A stretch of 64,000 nucleotides of DNA, from positions 62,001 through 126,000 of the forward strand of contig NZ_JASITD010000005.1 of the NCBI RefSeq assembly GCF_030063445.1, given 5' to 3'. Under the pieces are notes generated by a model that did not search any database, was not told the DNA's origin, and was given only the letters and a program-made list of their open reading frames with translations. Origin of the DNA: Hymenobacter sp. H14-R3 (GTDB lineage: Bacteria > Bacteroidota > Bacteroidia > Cytophagales > Hymenobacteraceae). Within the stretch, counting starts at the first letter, position 1. The number at the start of each line of letters is the position of its first letter. Shown here one piece after another: positions 51,591 through 59,622 of the stretch. The translations under genes were made by a program, and so were the position numbers.

Positions 51591-51911
51591 ATGCACCCCA
51601 AGACCTACACCCTTTCCGACATTAAAACGGCCAACCGCGTCCGCGGGCTGTATTTCTTCAGCCGCGACACGCTGCGCTTTTTCCGCTCCCGCATCAGTGC
51701 CCGCGTGCACCAGGGGCCGGGCGGCATCTATTTCGTCACGTCCGAGCAGTTTGATGAGCGCAGCCCCCGGCTCTATACCGTGCGCTGCTTCAACCCGGCC
51801 AGCGCCGGCATCGATACGGTGGGCGAGTTCCAGGAGCACCCCACGGCCTACCAAGCCCACGCCGAGGCCGCCCGCCTGGCGGCCCAGGTTTCAACCCCCG
51901 CCAGCTGCTAG
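51591..51911 (+). CDS. Conserved small phage/plasmid protein
   Basis: 106 residues from MHPKTYTLSDIKTANRVRG. The blocks GLYFFSRDTLRFFRSRIS, YFVTSEQF and YTVRCFNPASAGIDTVGEFQ resemble a family of small single-domain proteins that occurs on phages and plasmids (DUF7447-type). Its function is unknown. It sits between the two copies of the stop-linked hairpin. Confidence 0.7.
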   Translation: MHPKTYTLSDIKTANRVRGLYFFSRDTLRFFRSRISARVHQGPGGIYFVTSEQFDERSPRLYTVRCFNPASAGIDTVGEFQEHPTAYQAHAEAARLAAQVSTPASC

Positions 51912-51944
51912 CCACCCGGCCCGCGCCCACCGTCGGCGCGGGCC
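51908..51944. repeat. Stop-linked hairpin, copy 2
   Basis: Same 23-base block as copy 1 (51908-51930), again starting at the TAG stop. Its stem is GGCCCGCGCC (51918-51927) / GGCGCGGGCC (51935-51944) with a shorter loop. Confidence 0.65.
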
Positions 51945-51959
51945 CCTAGCTCCCCTTTT

Positions 51960-52214
51960 ATGATTGCCCGCCTCAGTCCCAGCTTTTCGCAGGTGGCCGC
52001 CGCCTGCTTTCCCTTGGCCGGTTGCACCGTCAGCGGCTACTCCAGCGCCAAAGGCTCGCGCTACTCGCTCACCGTCAGCACCCCGGTCGGCACTGGCTGC
52101 CCCGGCCACTACCACGGCACCGGGGCCACCTGCTACGAAGCGCTAGCCGCCGCCGTGCAGCTCTTCCTCGAAAGCGCCCATGCCTACCCGGCCCTGGCTG
52201 CCCACCAGTCCTAA
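51960..52214 (+). CDS. Small hypothetical protein
   Basis: 84 residues, MIARLSPSFSQVAAACFPLAGCTVSGYSS.... It has several Cys, Gly and Ser/Thr residues (GTGCPGHYHGTGATCYEALAAAVQLFLES). The second half resembles the start of the 128-residue product at 50911 (HVGGVCHMG.AEC.L.AVAAAVQHY), so the two may be related small proteins. Function unknown. Confidence 0.5.
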   Translation: MIARLSPSFSQVAAACFPLAGCTVSGYSSAKGSRYSLTVSTPVGTGCPGHYHGTGATCYEALAAAVQLFLESAHAYPALAAHQS

Positions 52215-52263
52215 CTACCCACCTAGGGGCCGGCCACATACTGGCCCCGCTTTCCCTACTACC

Positions 52264-52578
52264 GTGCCTAAAACTACCGTCACTTACCAGCCCCATCTGC
52301 TCGACCCGCACGCCGCCGAGCCGCAACCCGTCAGCCCGGCCGATGGCAAGAGCTTCAAACTGCCCGAGCTGTACCGCCTGCTCGATTGCCGGCTAGTCGA
52401 CGTGGTACGCCTCAGCGATGAGCTGATTTTGATAATCGACGACGAAGGCAAGTTTCGCGAACCCGCCTACCTCAACCTGCTGGCTACCTATCTCTGGCAC
52501 CAGCACCATCCCGCCGCCCGCGGCTTCGATGCCATCGTGGGCCGCGCCATCCTGTGCCACGACAAGCAGTTTCGCTAG
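52264..52578 (+). CDS. DUF3846-like small protein
   Basis: 104 residues from GTG at 52264. The patterns FKLPELYRLLDCRLVDVVRLSDELILIIDDEGKF and NLLATYLW...IVGRAILCHDKQF match DUF3846, a small domain found in phages and ICEs. Function unknown. It is one of a run of small genes sharing one promoter. Confidence 0.75.
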   Translation: MPKTTVTYQPHLLDPHAAEPQPVSPADGKSFKLPELYRLLDCRLVDVVRLSDELILIIDDEGKFREPAYLNLLATYLWHQHHPAARGFDAIVGRAILCHDKQFR

Positions 52579-52585
52579 GCCCCCG

Positions 52586-52795
52586 ATGAGCAAGCGACTC
52601 GCCCCCATCTGCCGCATCGTGCAGCGCCCCGTGCCGGGTAGCCCTCTAGGCCCCGGCACCTACTTGACATTCATGCAGCGCCCCGGCTGCGACTACACCG
52701 ACCTGATGCTAGGTGACCGCACGGAGTGCCTGCGGGCCGCCATTGAGGTAGCGGCCAACCGAGCCGAGTACGATGCCCGCAAAAGCAAAAAATAG
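52586..52795 (+). CDS. Small hypothetical protein
   Basis: 69 residues from MSKRLAPICRIVQRPV. It shows VPGSPLGPGTYLTFMQRPGCDYTDLMLGDRTECLRAAIEVA. It is basic with a helical C-terminus and no known motif. It starts 7 bases after the DUF3846-like stop, in the same operon. Confidence 0.5.
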   Translation: MSKRLAPICRIVQRPVPGSPLGPGTYLTFMQRPGCDYTDLMLGDRTECLRAAIEVAANRAEYDARKSKK

Positions 52796-52863
52796 CTTCA
52801 CCGGCGACGGGGCCGGCCGCCAACGAGCCCCACTTTTTTCTCTCATTCCAACCCCATTATCAG

Positions 52864-53586
52864 ATGTCTACCAAAGTAAAAGCCCAGCGTAGTCCCCTCG
52901 CCGAAGCGCCCGCCGCCACGTTGCCCGCCACCATCCCTACCCCCCAGCGCGCCTACCTCATCGGCAAAGTGGACGAGGCTAGCGGCGAAGTCGCGCAGGT
53001 GTCGCGCTTCCGCTACCTGCCCGGCCACCCCCGCCAGGTGCGCTTCGATGCCAAGGCCGGCCAGTTCAACATCGGCGGCACGGTGCCGTTGGGCAATTCG
53101 CTCCGCTTCATCCCGCTGGCCTGGCGCATTTTTCAGGACGATATTCTCAACATGGGCCGTAAGCTTTGGGCCGAGCTATTTTTTGCAGACGACAAGGGCG
53201 CTATCTGCGCGGTGCTCTTTCACGGCTACTCGGTCGAAAACCTCTACCGCCTCATCGAGCCGCTGTTTTACGACGACCTGACCCTGGCCGACGTGGTGGT
53301 GAAAGTGACCGCCGAGAAAAAGCAAACCACTAAGGAGGGCAAAACGGCCACCTACTACATCGCCCAGTTCAGCTACGAGCCGGCCCCCGCCGAGGAGGTC
53401 GCTGCCCGCCGCGACTACGCCCGCGACCTGCCCATCTGGCGGGCCGAAACATACACCGGCGCGGCCGATATCCGCATCCAGCACGCCTACACCGTGCCCG
53501 AAGACGGCGACCCCCACACCCCCGCCGCCGAGCTGCCCGCCGCCGTCGAGTTGCCCGCCGCCGTCGAGTTGCCCCAAGCTGCCTAG
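52864..53586 (+). CDS. Conserved phage-type protein, possible ssDNA-binding
   Basis: 240 residues. The core (QRAYLIGKVDEASGEV, FRYLPGHPRQVRFDAKAGQF, LRFIPLAWRIFQDDILNMGRKLWAELFFADD, YYIAQFSYEPA) is a beta-rich domain with no membrane segment. The layout and the position just before a PD-(D/E)XK exonuclease suggest an ssDNA-binding or annealing partner, but no named family was recognised. The C-terminal tail is a near-repeat of ELPAAV units, coded by tandem 18-base repeats around 53530-53585. Confidence 0.5.
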   Translation: MSTKVKAQRSPLAEAPAATLPATIPTPQRAYLIGKVDEASGEVAQVSRFRYLPGHPRQVRFDAKAGQFNIGGTVPLGNSLRFIPLAWRIFQDDILNMGRKLWAELFFADDKGAICAVLFHGYSVENLYRLIEPLFYDDLTLADVVVKVTAEKKQTTKEGKTATYYIAQFSYEPAPAEEVAARRDYARDLPIWRAETYTGAADIRIQHAYTVPEDGDPHTPAAELPAAVELPAAVELPQAA

Positions 53587-53635
53587 TGTCACCGGCCGCA
53601 CGGTATCCGCCGTGGGGCCCTCACTACCCCTTGCA

Positions 53636-53869
53636 ATGGAAACGCCCCGCCTACTTATCGAGCAGCCGCCCCACGACGAAGCCGAGGCCGCGCAGCTAGC
53701 CCAGCTCCGCGAGCTGCTAGCCAACACCGACCCGCTACCCGACCTGCGCGACTTCGCGCCCGCCGTGCGCCAGCTCTTCCCCGAGCCCGCCTACCGTGTG
53801 GGCTGCGGCAGTGCTCATATCTGGCTGCATCGCACCGCCGACGCGACCCGCCTGGCCCTCATCCGCTAA
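53636..53869 (+). CDS. Small hypothetical protein
   Basis: 77 residues from METPRLLIEQPPHDEAEAAQLAQLRELL. It has an acidic helical N-terminus and a C-terminal AYRVGCGSAHIWLHR strand. No family recognised. It sits between the beta-rich protein and the exonuclease gene, in the same direction. Confidence 0.5.
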   Translation: METPRLLIEQPPHDEAEAAQLAQLRELLANTDPLPDLRDFAPAVRQLFPEPAYRVGCGSAHIWLHRTADATRLALIR

Positions 53870-53888
53870 CCCTGTTTTCTTCCTCATT

Positions 53889-54578
53889 ATGTTTTACGCC
53901 CTGACCCATCACCCCGGCCTGACCCAGGCCCAGCACCGCGCCTTGCCGCACGTCTCCAATACTGACCTCTCCAACCTCAAGGCCAGCATCCTGGGCCAAT
54001 TGCGCCGGCCCAATCCTGTGGCCCTAGCCTTCGGCTCCCACTTCCACACGGCCGTGCTGGAGCCCGGCCAGTACCAGCGCACCGACGAGCGCGGCATCAA
54101 ATGGCCCGACCTCGAAGCCCTAGCCCGCCAGCTGCGCCGCCAACGCTACTGCCGCGACCTGCTCTACCGCGGCCAGGCCGAGCAGTCCTACACCGCCATG
54201 CACACCGCCACGGGGGTAGGGGTGAAGCTGCGCCCTGACCTGCTCGTGCGCAGCCGCGCCGGCCGCCAGCTCACCCTCATCGACTTCAAAACCAGCAGTG
54301 CCCCCGACCTCGCGCACTTCTTGGCCACCATCGAGAAATATGACTATGACCGCCAGGCCGCCTTATACCTCGACGTGCTCGGTGCCACGCGCTTCCTCAT
54401 CATCGGGGTGCAAAAAAAGGCCCCCTACCAGGTGTGGCGCGTCGAGTTGACCGCCATGCCCGGCCTCATCGAGCAGGGCCGCAAGAAGTACACCGCCTTG
54501 CTGCGCCATCACGCCCGCCAACTTTTACCGGCCTCTGCGCAGGACTTAGCCGCTCCGGCAATGATGCTAGCAGCTTAG
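53889..54578 (+). CDS. PD-(D/E)XK exonuclease (exonuclease VIII-like, DUF3799)
   Basis: 229 residues from MFYALTHHPG. The start SNTDLSNLKASILG is the typical 'S-D-L-x-x' entry of RecE/phage exonucleases. AFGSHFHTAVLEP is the His-containing DUF3799 motif, KLRPDLLV the metal-binding Asp, and LTLIDFKTSSAPD the D-x-K pair. YDRQAALYLDVLG is the final helix. By family it degrades one strand of dsDNA ends to feed a single-strand annealing protein. The preceding 240-aa protein could be that partner. Confidence 0.85.
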   Translation: MFYALTHHPGLTQAQHRALPHVSNTDLSNLKASILGQLRRPNPVALAFGSHFHTAVLEPGQYQRTDERGIKWPDLEALARQLRRQRYCRDLLYRGQAEQSYTAMHTATGVGVKLRPDLLVRSRAGRQLTLIDFKTSSAPDLAHFLATIEKYDYDRQAALYLDVLGATRFLIIGVQKKAPYQVWRVELTAMPGLIEQGRKKYTALLRHHARQLLPASAQDLAAPAMMLAA

Positions 54579-54841
54579 CCATTTGGCCCGCTCCAAAAGA
54601 GCAGGCCGCTTTATTTCCCCCGGTTTCTTTTGAATTACGGTAGGCTCACGCAGTGAAAGTAGGTATCGGAATTATGTGGCAAAATTTCTTGATAACATAT
54701 TGAATGCAAAAGGTTTGCAATACGGAATGGGTATCGGAATTTAGTAGCTACTCTCCGGTCAATTCTGACTGTTCAAAAGCTTGTTTATTGCTCATTGTTC
54801 ATTATTTTTGAGTGTTCATTATTAGTGAACGCCTGTAAATA
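54579..54841. promoter_or_regulatory. Control region of the AbiE-type pair
   Basis: An AT-rich gap with repeated GTTCATTATT (54797-54806 and 54814-54823) and the inverted repeat GTTCA / TGAAC (54814-54830) just before the GTG start. A direct repeat GGTATCGGAATT occurs twice further upstream. AbiEi antitoxins repress their own promoter by binding inverted repeats, which fits this layout. Confidence 0.55.
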
Positions 54842-55888
54842 GTGAACGTACCCGAAGAAAATGTGCTGCTTCTAGCTAGTCAGGCGCTTGAGAGCCGAAT
54901 AGGGCAGCCCGTTCAGGTAGCGGCCCTAAACGATATTGATGCGGCGAAAGCAGTAGGTATGGGCTACCACGCAGCCGGGTATTTACTAGTTGGAGCTAAT
55001 AAATATCGTTTGCTAGTAGAAGCGAAACCCAGACTGCGTGAGGATACCATGATGCAATTGCGGTATATCAACGACCACGCCCAATATCCAGTAGTACTAG
55101 CTGCTCCTTACATACCGGATAGCCTGGGCAGGGTATTGCAGCGCGAGAATATCCAATACCTAGACACGGCAGGTAATGCGTATTTGAACGCGGCTGACGC
55201 TGGCCTTTTTATCTTGGTAGGAGGTCAGCGCCAACCGGCAATTGGAAAACAAGTGCAGCACCGCGCCTTCCAGCCCGCCGGCGTGCAACTGCTCTACCAC
55301 CTGCTGAGCGAGCCCGCGCTGCTTCAGGCCAGCTACCGGGCAATGGCCGAGCAGGCCCAGGTAGCCTTGGGCTCGGTCAGCATTTTGTTACGCGGCTTGC
55401 AGCAGTTGGAATTGCTGCGCGACGAGTCTGGCAAGCGCCGCTGGACGGACCCGGCCCAGGTACTGCGCCGCTGGGTGGATGCCTACGGCGAGGTTGTGCG
55501 CCCCAAGCTGGCCGCCCAGCGCTACCGCTGGCTCGACCCCGCCGTGGCCCGCCAGGGCTGGCAGAATTTGGAATTGGGGCCTGACATGGCTTGGGGGGGC
55601 GAGCCGGCCGCGCATCTGCTACTCGATGGCTACTTGCTGCCCGAATACTTCACGCTGTACACCACGGCGGCGCGGGGCGAAGTAATCCGCCAGCTCCGGC
55701 TGGTGCCCGATGCCGCGGGCAAGGTGGAGGTACTACGGCCGATGGATACCACCCTAGGCCCAGGGCGGCCCCAGCCGCAGGCCGTTCACCCACTGCTAGC
55801 CTACGCCGACTTGTTGCTAACCGCCGACCCGCGCAACCGCGAAGTGGCCCACCTCCTGCATGAGCACTATCTATCCCATCTCACCTGA
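54842..55888 (+). CDS. AbiEi-type antitoxin
   Basis: 348 residues from a GTG at 54842. The N-terminus is AT-richer. The core has a LVEAKPRLREDTMMQLRYIN block, a winged-helix stretch (LSEPALLQASYRAMAEQAQVALGSVSILLRGLQQLELLRDE) and the family ending WGGEPAAHLLLDGYLLPEYFTLYTTAARGEVI ... YADLLLTADPRNREVAHLL. This matches the type IV AbiEi antitoxin family: a repressor that blocks the cognate nucleotidyltransferase toxin. It overlaps the toxin gene by 29 bases, so translation is coupled. Confidence 0.8.
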   Translation: MNVPEENVLLLASQALESRIGQPVQVAALNDIDAAKAVGMGYHAAGYLLVGANKYRLLVEAKPRLREDTMMQLRYINDHAQYPVVLAAPYIPDSLGRVLQRENIQYLDTAGNAYLNAADAGLFILVGGQRQPAIGKQVQHRAFQPAGVQLLYHLLSEPALLQASYRAMAEQAQVALGSVSILLRGLQQLELLRDESGKRRWTDPAQVLRRWVDAYGEVVRPKLAAQRYRWLDPAVARQGWQNLELGPDMAWGGEPAAHLLLDGYLLPEYFTLYTTAARGEVIRQLRLVPDAAGKVEVLRPMDTTLGPGRPQPQAVHPLLAYADLLLTADPRNREVAHLLHEHYLSHLT

Positions 55889-56759
55889 GCGCCTGCAGCC
55901 TGCCGGCCTGGGCCTGGCGATGGCGGCCTTGCAGCGCGGGTTTGCTTACTTCGGTATCGACTTCTATATCGTCGGTGCCGTAGCCCGCGACATCTGGCTG
56001 ACCCAGATATACGACGAGCCCGACCGCCGCACCACCAAGGACCTGGACCTGGCCATCTTTATTCACGACACGGCCGAGTACGAGGCCCTGCAAGCGTGGC
56101 TGGTAGAGCAGGAAGGATTCGTGCTGGCGCAGAGCAGCGCCTTTTGCCTTCTCTACCACTCAGCCGATGGCCCCGGCAACGTAACGGTCGACCTGATGCC
56201 CTTCGGGGCCATCGCCGACGAAGCGGGCGACGTGTACTTCTCGGGCCGCGGCATGGAGCGTATCTCCACCGTAGGCTTCACCGAAGTGCTGGCCGACGCG
56301 GCCACCGTTACCATCCCCACCGGCGAGCAGTGGCGCATCGTGACGCTGCCCGGCATCGTGGTGCTCAAGCTCGTAGCCTGGCAAGACCGCCCGGAGCGCG
56401 GCAAAGACGCCATTGATATCTGGAACTTGTTGGCCGTCTATTTCGACCTGATAACGGACGACGTGTACGCCAACCACCTCGACCTCTTTGCGGAAGAGGA
56501 AACCCCTGACACCACCAACCTAACCCTATTGGTAGGCGCACGGGTCCTAGGCCGCCAAATTCACCAGCTCCTGGCCGACCGCCCGGTGCAGGGCCGCTTG
56601 CTCGCACTTCTAGCCGACCAGTTGACCCTAGGCGAGGTAAGCCCACTAGCCAGAGCGATGAGCCGCCAGGGCCCCGAAATAGCCACCTGCCTGGCTGCCC
56701 TGAATGCGCTGCGCGCTGGCCTGGAGGACGCTTGGCCTCCTCCCGCTTCCTCAGAGTAG
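55860..56759 (+). CDS. AbiEii-type nucleotidyltransferase toxin
   Basis: 299 residues. YIVGAVARDIWLTQIY and RRTTKDLDLAIFIHD form the nucleotidyltransferase signature (the Asp pair in DLDLAI, plus the G-A-V-R-D loop). VTVDLMPFG supplies the third acidic residue, and VVLKLVAWQDRPERGKDAIDIW is the AbiEii helix. The family transfers nucleotides to tRNA 3' ends or other targets, causing abortive infection. It overlaps the antitoxin gene by 29 bases. Confidence 0.85.
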   Translation: MSTIYPISPERLQPAGLGLAMAALQRGFAYFGIDFYIVGAVARDIWLTQIYDEPDRRTTKDLDLAIFIHDTAEYEALQAWLVEQEGFVLAQSSAFCLLYHSADGPGNVTVDLMPFGAIADEAGDVYFSGRGMERISTVGFTEVLADAATVTIPTGEQWRIVTLPGIVVLKLVAWQDRPERGKDAIDIWNLLAVYFDLITDDVYANHLDLFAEEETPDTTNLTLLVGARVLGRQIHQLLADRPVQGRLLALLADQLTLGEVSPLARAMSRQGPEIATCLAALNALRAGLEDAWPPPASSE

Positions 56760-56814
56760 CCGTGGTTATTTCTTATGCCTAGCAGAAGTAACGGTTGATT
56801 TTCAAGCAAGTATA

Positions 56815-56839
56815 ATTCTTGCGACACTGTCGCAAGAAT
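56815..56839. repeat. Palindrome of the GACA-n-TGTC family
   Basis: Arms ATTCTTGCGACA / TGTCGCAAGAAT around a single C. It has the same plan as 47334-47358. It lies 56 bases after the AbiEii stop. Confidence 0.7.
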
Positions 56840-56885
56840 AGTGAGTAGGCTAGCCAGAGAATCGAGTTTAGCCTACTCGCCTAAC

Positions 56886-56924
56886 AAAAAAAGGTCGTCT
56901 CCCTACCAGGGAGCCGACCTTTTG
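56886..56924. terminator. Bidirectional terminator between convergent genes
   Basis: Stem AAAAGGTCG-CTCCCT / AGGGAG-CGACCTTTT with a short loop, between AbiEii and the minus-strand gene ending at 56942. Confidence 0.8.
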
Positions 56925-56941
56925 ATTACGTCTAAAGCAGC

Positions 56942-57487
56942 TTACAGCGCGGCAGCGGCTTGCTCGCCCACGGTAAACGTGTGCGTCAGCCGCGCCCCCG
57001 AAGGAGCCACCGCCGAAAGCGTCACCACCTGCCCAGCCGCCACATTTGGCACCGACAAGCTAATCGAATCATTGAGCGCCAGCTTGTAGGAATAGGCCCC
57101 CGGCGAGTCGAACACGAGCAGGTACTCGGTGTCCGTCGCCACCGGCGAGGAGACTTGGATGGTGATGTTGTCGTAGCCGCCCGAGAAGCTGTGGATGAAG
57201 CTGTTCAGTGCCAGCGCCCCAGCGGCCGGCCCCGTCGCGGTGCTCGCCGTCAGCACGGCCCCCGGCAGGTCGAAGCCCAGCTTGTCGGCGTCCAGAATGT
57301 ACATGCCATCGGGTACAAGCTGGGTGAGCGAGTTGAACGTATTGCCCGGCTTGAACACCTGGTAGCCCGTGCCCCCGCTGTTGAAGCCGTACACGGCATT
57401 CACGTTGCCCTTCCAGGCCGCTGAGGTCAGGGTTTGAGCCGCCCCGCCGTAGAGGAAGCCCACCAGTTTTTTGCTTATCGTACTCAT
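56942..57487 (-). CDS. Hypothetical element protein, structural-like
   Basis: 181 residues, beta-rich, no signal peptide (MSTISKKLVGFLYGGAAQT...). Gly/Ser/Thr-rich strands such as LALNSFIHSFSGGYDNITIQVSS and LTHTFTVGEQAAAAL have the look of a surface or structural protein. I recognise no family. It is grouped with two other minus-strand genes of this style (57520 and 57907). A role in a particle or surface appendage is speculation. Confidence 0.5.
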   Translation of the reverse strand: MSTISKKLVGFLYGGAAQTLTSAAWKGNVNAVYGFNSGGTGYQVFKPGNTFNSLTQLVPDGMYILDADKLGFDLPGAVLTASTATGPAAGALALNSFIHSFSGGYDNITIQVSSPVATDTEYLLVFDSPGAYSYKLALNDSISLSVPNVAAGQVVTLSAVAPSGARLTHTFTVGEQAAAAL

Positions 57488-57519
57488 TGGTAAGAAGAAG
57501 TAAAGAGTTGAAAAAGAGA

Positions 57520-57816
57520 TTAGTTGACCGTCAAGTCACGCGGGTCGAGGTAGCCCAGCAGCACGTAGCCGGCCGGGAAAGCCGCCAGCGGCCATCCGGC
57601 TCCCACCGGAAAAGCTGCCTCTAGGTCGGTGTAGCTTCGGCCCGTTGGGGCCTGCACCACGGCCACCAGCCAGTGCGAAAGCGCCACTTGCGCCCGCACC
57701 GTCCCGAGCCCTACCACCGGCTCCACAGCTGCGATGTACAGCTGGCCCCGGCCAGCGTCAGTAGGTTCCACCGCGCCAGCTGAGGCACCGGCGGGAGCTT
57801 TGAAAAGCATCGTCAT
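57520..57816 (-). CDS. Small hypothetical element protein
   Basis: 98 residues (MTMLFKAPAGASAGAVEPTDAGRGQLYIAAVEPVVG...), beta-rich, no known motif. It lies 32 bases before the 181-aa gene in the same direction and probably belongs to the same transcript. Confidence 0.5.
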   Translation of the reverse strand: MTMLFKAPAGASAGAVEPTDAGRGQLYIAAVEPVVGLGTVRAQVALSHWLVAVVQAPTGRSYTDLEAAFPVGAGWPLAAFPAGYVLLGYLDPRDLTVN

Positions 57817-57851
57817 CGTATTGAGAAAGTAGGGGGGTAGGGAAGAAAAAA

Positions 57852-57883
57852 GGCCGGCCCCGGCATCGCTACCAGGGCCGGCC
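57852..57883 (-). terminator. Terminator after the 345-aa gene
   Basis: GGCCGGCCC / GGGCCGGCC stem. On the minus strand it is followed by a T-run of six, 24 bases after the stop of the gene at 57907. Confidence 0.7.
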
Positions 57884-57906
57884 CCTTAGTTCCTAAGCCG
57901 CGCGGC

Positions 57907-58944
57907 CTAGAAGTTCACCGTAGCCGCAAATGCGCCCGTGTGGGGCACGCCGGCGTGCGTAAAGCTGAACGCCTTGCCTGCGTAGCGGTCGAGATAGGCC
58001 ACCGAGGCCACCTGCGCGCCACCTACGTTGATGTCCATGCTCGACGGGGCCGAGCCGCCCGTGGTCAGCGCATCGAAGCCGAAGGCGTCGCCCGCCGAGG
58101 CTGCCAGGGTCACGCCCTGGGCGTTGTCGTTCGGGCCGTTCAGGTTCGTGTTATACACCACGTTGCCCGTGCCGCCGCCGCCGCCCGTCACCGGCACCGC
58201 GCTGGTGTACTCCACCGCCAGCGGATTGCTGGCGTTGTTGTTGAGCGGGTAGAACTTGCCGTTAATCTGCTGGTAGTAGTTCATGCCCAGCACGCCAATT
58301 ACCAGCTCGTCCGCCGTGGGGGCCGCCGGCAGCGTGGCCACCTGGCTCACGTTCGTGCGCGCCGCGCCCGTCAGGGGCAAGATGCCCAGCGGCGCGGCCA
58401 CCGTGGCCGCCGAGTACGTCTTGGCCACGAAGTTCACCGCGGCCACCCCGAACAGAATTTCGTAGTGCGTGGCGCCCGTCGGGGCCGCAATGTCCACGGT
58501 GGGGTTCAGGCTCGGAATGGCCAGCGTCACCGTCGCGCCGTTCGGCGTTACGGTGTAGGGCGAGAACAGCGACTGCCCCAGGCCCGCGCCCAGGTTGAAG
58601 TTGAAGCCGAGCAGCGAAGCCGCGTTGGCCGCTACCACCTGGCGCATGCCCCGGTCGCTGGTGGCGTCGAGGTTGATGATGCTCTTCATCGCCTTCGACA
58701 AGCGCGAGACCATGTACCGGTCGCTGGCCGCCTGAATCTGGGTGCGCAAGGCATCGCGTACCAGCTTGCCCGCCGAGCCGGCCGCGCCGAACTCCGAAGC
58801 GTTTTCGCGCACGCGCACCATGCTGGCCTTACTCGTGAAGGTTGATTTGTTGGAGGCCGGCTTCTGCCGCACGCTCCCGTCCTTGGCGAACACCAGGCCA
58901 CCCACGGTGCCCTTGATGCCCAAAATACCCGTTTGCTGGGCCAT
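57907..58944 (-). CDS. Bacteroidota mobile-element protein (MAxxTG..xxGTxGG family)
   Basis: 345 residues from the ATG at 58944; longer frames upstream overlap the nuclease gene. MAQQTGILGIKGTVGGLVFAKDGSVRQKP and MVRVRENASEFGAAGSAGKLVRDALR are the pattern of a protein family widespread in Bacteroidota mobile elements (DUF6266-type), which has no known function. The rest is beta-rich with Ig-like strands (LNPTVDIAAPTGATHYEILFGVAAVNF). A virion or surface role is possible. It is followed by a terminator. Confidence 0.7.
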   Translation of the reverse strand: MAQQTGILGIKGTVGGLVFAKDGSVRQKPASNKSTFTSKASMVRVRENASEFGAAGSAGKLVRDALRTQIQAASDRYMVSRLSKAMKSIINLDATSDRGMRQVVAANAASLLGFNFNLGAGLGQSLFSPYTVTPNGATVTLAIPSLNPTVDIAAPTGATHYEILFGVAAVNFVAKTYSAATVAAPLGILPLTGAARTNVSQVATLPAAPTADELVIGVLGMNYYQQINGKFYPLNNNASNPLAVEYTSAVPVTGGGGGTGNVVYNTNLNGPNDNAQGVTLAASAGDAFGFDALTTGGSAPSSMDINVGGAQVASVAYLDRYAGKAFSFTHAGVPHTGAFAATVNF

Positions 58945-59002
58945 AACTGATAAGGATAAAAAGGTAAGAAAATACGTCTTGCTGCTTGCGTTAACGGCCT
59001 TG

Positions 59003-59548
59003 CTACCAGGTGCAGCCCACCCCGTAGCGCCGTTTAATCTGGGCGGTAAACCCGCGCCATACCTTCGGCGGCAGCGTCCCATCGACGCCGCACTTCCACA
59101 GCCCGCGCCCGGCCCGCTGCGCCGCCGCTTGCTGCGGCAGCCGCGCCGCCGCCACGTGACTCGGGTCAAAAGCCCAGGCCCACCCCCGCACCACCAGCAG
59201 CGAATCAACGGCCCCCGCGCTTTCGGCTAGCCGCAGCTTGCCCAGCGTGCGGCCGTACAAGTCCGTCCCGTGGCGTTGCAGCCGTACCAGTCGCCCGCGC
59301 AGCAGCGCCGTCGCCGAGTCGGTGGCCTGCGGCCCAAATGCCTGGTCGTGCTCCGGCGCATCCACGCCCAGCAGCCGCACCCGCAGCACCTGGCCCCCGG
59401 CCAGCACCTCGTAGGTATCGCCGTCGACTACTCGCGTCACCCGCGCCATTTCCCAGGCCACCGGCCCCGATGCAGCGGGCGAGCTGCCGGCCAGCGCAAG
59501 CACCAACCCGAGCCGGGCCCCCAAATGAATAGCGGGTAAGAATTTCAT
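59003..59548 (-). CDS. Secreted staphylococcal-nuclease-like (SNase) nuclease
   Basis: 181 residues with a signal peptide (MKFLPAIHLGARLGLVLALAGSSPAASG). The OB-fold nuclease has all catalytic parts: RVVDGDTYEV, RVRLLGVDAPEHDQ (Arg and Glu), and LYGRTLGKLRL (second Arg), then a Trp-rich C-terminus. By family it cuts DNA or RNA with calcium. Secreted forms degrade extracellular DNA. Its place in this element, next to the mobile-element family protein, is unusual. Confidence 0.85.
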   Translation of the reverse strand: MKFLPAIHLGARLGLVLALAGSSPAASGPVAWEMARVTRVVDGDTYEVLAGGQVLRVRLLGVDAPEHDQAFGPQATDSATALLRGRLVRLQRHGTDLYGRTLGKLRLAESAGAVDSLLVVRGWAWAFDPSHVAAARLPQQAAAQRAGRGLWKCGVDGTLPPKVWRGFTAQIKRRYGVGCTW

Positions 59549-59622
59549 GGCGCAAACCTATTTCGCCCCTGCTTCGGTTGTATATTCGCCTACCCAACTA
59601 TACCCCAAACTACCCCGCTTTC

